From Alphaproteobacteria bacterium (lineage in GTDB: Bacteria; Pseudomonadota; Alphaproteobacteria; Geminicoccales; Geminicoccaceae), in NCBI GenBank assembly GCA_026984595.1, contig JALSRW010000569.1, positions 1-7,670 of the forward strand: a stretch of 7,670 bases of DNA. The letters run 5' to 3'. The notes beneath the pieces were generated by a model. It was not told where the DNA came from, made no database searches, and saw only the letters and a list, made by a program, of their open reading frames with translations. The translations under genes were made by a program, and so were the position numbers. Within the stretch, counting starts at the first letter, position 1; each line of letters opens with the position of its first letter. Of this stretch, positions 5,952-7,670 are shown one piece after another.

Positions 5952-7598
5952 ATGGGACTGCTTCTCCAGATCCGCGACTTGCATATCGAGGCCCTGACCG
6001 AGGACGGGGTCTGGCAGGAGATCGTCAAGGGCGTCTCGCTCGAGCTGGAGCCGGCGCGGGTACTGGGGCTGATCGGCGAATCGGGTGCCGGCAAATCGAC
6101 CATCGGCCTCGCCGCGCTGGGCTACGCACGTCACGGTTGTCGGCTGGCCCGTGGTTCCATCCTGCTCCAGGGCGAGGAGCTGTTCGGCGCCACCCCCGAG
6201 AAACTGCGCCACATCCGCGGCGTGCGGGTGTGCTATGTGGCACAGTCCGCGGCCGCCGCCTTCAATCCCGCCCATCGTCTCGATGATCAGGTGATCGAGG
6301 CGGCGGTGCAGCACAACATTCTCTCCCCCGCGGAGGCCCGGGCCGAGGCCCGGCGGCTCTATGAAAAGCTCAGGCTGCCCGAGCCCGAGCGCTTCGGCCG
6401 GCGCTATCCGCACCAGGTTTCGGGCGGTCAGCTCCAGCGGGCGATGACGGTGATGGCGATGGTCCCGCGGCCCGATCTCATCGTCTTCGACGAGCCCACC
6501 ACCGCCCTCGACGTGACCACCCAGATCGAGGTCCTCGCGGCCATCAAGGACGCCATCGCCGACGAGGGCATGGCGGCCATCTACATCACCCACGATCTGG
6601 CGCTGGTGGCGCAGATGGCCCATCGGATCTTGGTCCTGCGCAACGGGCTGGAGATCGAGGTGGGGCCCACCGAACGGATTCTGGAAGCGCCGCAGGAGGA
6701 GTACACCCGGGCCCTGGTCCATGTGCGCCGGGTGCAGAAGCCGGAAAAGCCGCGTACCGGTGCGCCGCCGCTTCTCGAAGTGCGCCATGTCGATGCCGCC
6801 TACGGGGCCGTGCCGGTGCTGTTCGACGTCTCGGTCGGCCTGGAGGCGGCGCGCACCGTGGCGGTGGTCGGCGAGTCGGGCTCCGGCAAGTCGACCCTGG
6901 CCCGGGTGATCACCGGCCTGCTGCCGCCCCGCGCCGGCGAGGTGCTGCTCGATGGCACGGCCCTGCCGCCGGCTCTCAAGCAGCGCAGCAGGGACCAGCT
7001 CCGCCGTATCCAGCTCATCTACCAGATGCCCGATGTCGCCCTCAATCCGCGCCAGAAGGTCGAGGAGATCGTCGGCCGGGTTCTATCCTTCTATTTCGGC
7101 ATCAACGGTGCCGAGCGCCGCCGCGAGGTCGAGCGGCTGCTGGAGGAGGTGGAGCTGCCCGCGGGCTTCGCCGACCGCTATCCGACCGAGCTCTCGGGCG
7201 GGCAGAAGCAGCGCATCTGCATCGCCCGCGCCCTGGCCGCCCGGCCCGAGGTGATCATCTGTGACGAGGTCACCAGCGCACTCGATGTGCAGGTGGCCGA
7301 CGCGGTACTGCGTCTCTTGCTGCGCCTCCAGGAGGAAACCGGTGTGGCTTATCTGTTCATCACCCACGATCTGGCGACGGTGAAGGCGATCGCCGACGAT
7401 ATCGTGGTCATGCTCGAAGGCAGGGTGGTGGAGCAGGGGCTGAAATCCGAGATTCTCTCCCCGCCCCACCATCCCTATACCGATCTCTTGCTGTCCTCGG
7501 TGCCGGAGATGGAGGTGGGCTGGCTCGATCGGGTGCTGCGCGAGCGGGCCGAAAGGAAGGCCCGTGGCGAAGCGGTGATGGAGGCCGCCGACCGCTAG
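5952..7598 (+). CDS. Fused double ABC ATPase of the peptide-type importer (DppD-DppF-like)
   Basis: One 548-residue polypeptide holding both nucleotide-binding domains of the importer, an arrangement like GsiA or YejF in place of separate DppD and DppF. Domain 1: Walker A GESGAGKST (42-50), Q-loop Q98 followed by SAAAAFNP, signature VSGGQ (156-160), Walker B LIVFDE (176-181) and switch His214. Domain 2: Walker A GESGSGKST (307-315), Q-loop Q358, signature LSGGQ (414-418), Walker B VIICDE (434-439) and His472. Both catalytic glutamates (181, 439) are present, so both sites look competent. Each domain ends in the oligopeptide-transporter tail, degenerate EEYTRALV at 249-256 and canonical HHPYTDLLLSSVPE at 506-519. 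The linker (about 258-273) is short and has no cysteines, so the iron-sulfur site found in some DppD proteins is absent. The ATG follows GGAG (5940-5943) at eight bases and lies three bases after the permease stop. Confidence 0.95.
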   Translation: MGLLLQIRDLHIEALTEDGVWQEIVKGVSLELEPARVLGLIGESGAGKSTIGLAALGYARHGCRLARGSILLQGEELFGATPEKLRHIRGVRVCYVAQSAAAAFNPAHRLDDQVIEAAVQHNILSPAEARAEARRLYEKLRLPEPERFGRRYPHQVSGGQLQRAMTVMAMVPRPDLIVFDEPTTALDVTTQIEVLAAIKDAIADEGMAAIYITHDLALVAQMAHRILVLRNGLEIEVGPTERILEAPQEEYTRALVHVRRVQKPEKPRTGAPPLLEVRHVDAAYGAVPVLFDVSVGLEAARTVAVVGESGSGKSTLARVITGLLPPRAGEVLLDGTALPPALKQRSRDQLRRIQLIYQMPDVALNPRQKVEEIVGRVLSFYFGINGAERRREVERLLEEVELPAGFADRYPTELSGGQKQRICIARALAARPEVIICDEVTSALDVQVADAVLRLLLRLQEETGVAYLFITHDLATVKAIADDIVVMLEGRVVEQGLKSEILSPPHHPYTDLLLSSVPEMEVGWLDRVLRERAERKARGEAVMEAADR

Positions 7599-7600
7599 GA

Positions 7601-7614
7601 GGCGGCGCGCCGCC
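7601..7614. repeat. Perfect 14-bp GC palindrome after the operon
   Basis: GGCGGCGCGCCGCC begins two bases after the ATPase stop codon and equals its own reverse complement. As RNA it could fold into a 5-bp GC stem with a CGCG loop. No T-run follows (the next bases are CATGTG), so it is not a standard intrinsic terminator; it could stabilise the 3' end of the messenger or be chance in such GC-rich DNA. Confidence 0.35.
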
Positions 7615-7670
7615 CATGTGCAGGGTCGGCATCAGGAGGAGCAGGGGCCGGGAGAGGAGTTCGTGCAGCT
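7615..7670. other. Unassigned tail of the window
   Basis: I see no supportable gene here. Two readings stay open. On the + strand, GTG at 7663 lies eight bases after GGAG (7651-7654) in a purine-rich stretch and could start a next gene, but only two full codons are visible. On the - strand, one frame stays open from the window edge to a stop at 7595-7597, which would give a convergent gene ending just at the ATPase stop. Neither has recognisable protein content. Confidence 0.15.

Noticed and set aside
4155..6788. Very long open frame on the - strand (877 codons) antisense to the transporter genes
   Set aside because: Its translation is a repetitive His/Asp/Gly/Arg/Gln-rich string with no recognisable domain, as expected opposite high-GC coding DNA. 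The + strand genes have full family motifs throughout.
1..7670. Search for CRISPR arrays, tRNA or rRNA genes, insertion sequences and attachment sites
   Set aside because: No regularly spaced repeats, cloverleaf-like sequence, transposase motifs or terminal inverted repeats were seen; the window is almost entirely coding.

Overview
The window is GC-rich (roughly two-thirds G+C by eye) and tightly packed with five protein genes, all on the + strand. Codon use, the Tat-exported binding protein, the GcvA-like LysR regulator and the fused double-ATPase style of peptide transporter suggest a high-GC proteobacterium, most likely an alphaproteobacterium. This is inference; nothing here fixes the order or genus.

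Layout. Bases 1-85 are a leader holding an interrupted palindrome with LysR-box geometry (29-45) and a weak -10-like TATAGG. Next is a LysR-family regulator (86-1021). A 77-base gap leads to a FkbM-family methyltransferase (1099-2553) with a C-terminal extension of about 200 residues that I do not recognise. A 45-base gap carries a perfect 16-bp palindrome, preceded by a 7-4-7 direct repeat at the end of the methyltransferase gene. Then comes a complete ABC importer of the peptide/nickel/opine (Dpp/Opp) class: Tat-exported family 5 binding protein (2599-4173), DppB-like permease (4179-5135), DppC-like permease (5139-5948) and one polypeptide carrying two ATPase domains (5952-7598). Gaps inside this block are 5, 3 and 3 bases, so it is surely one operon. 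The last 72 bases begin with a perfect 14-bp palindrome but show no confident gene.

How it works together. The binding protein should capture a small solute in the periplasm, the two permeases form the inner-membrane channel, and the two ATPase domains drive import. The substrate cannot be read from sequence; di/oligopeptide-like compounds are the default for the family. The LysR protein is a plausible regulator of itself and perhaps of the transporter, but its candidate box lies in front of its own gene and I see no copy in front of the importer. The methyltransferase may or may not be functionally linked.

I found no clear evidence for a wholly new system. The parts most worth a second look are the C-terminal region of the methyltransferase, which has its own in-frame ATG behind a purine-rich Shine-Dalgarno-like stretch, and the palindrome plus direct repeat just ahead of the transporter operon.
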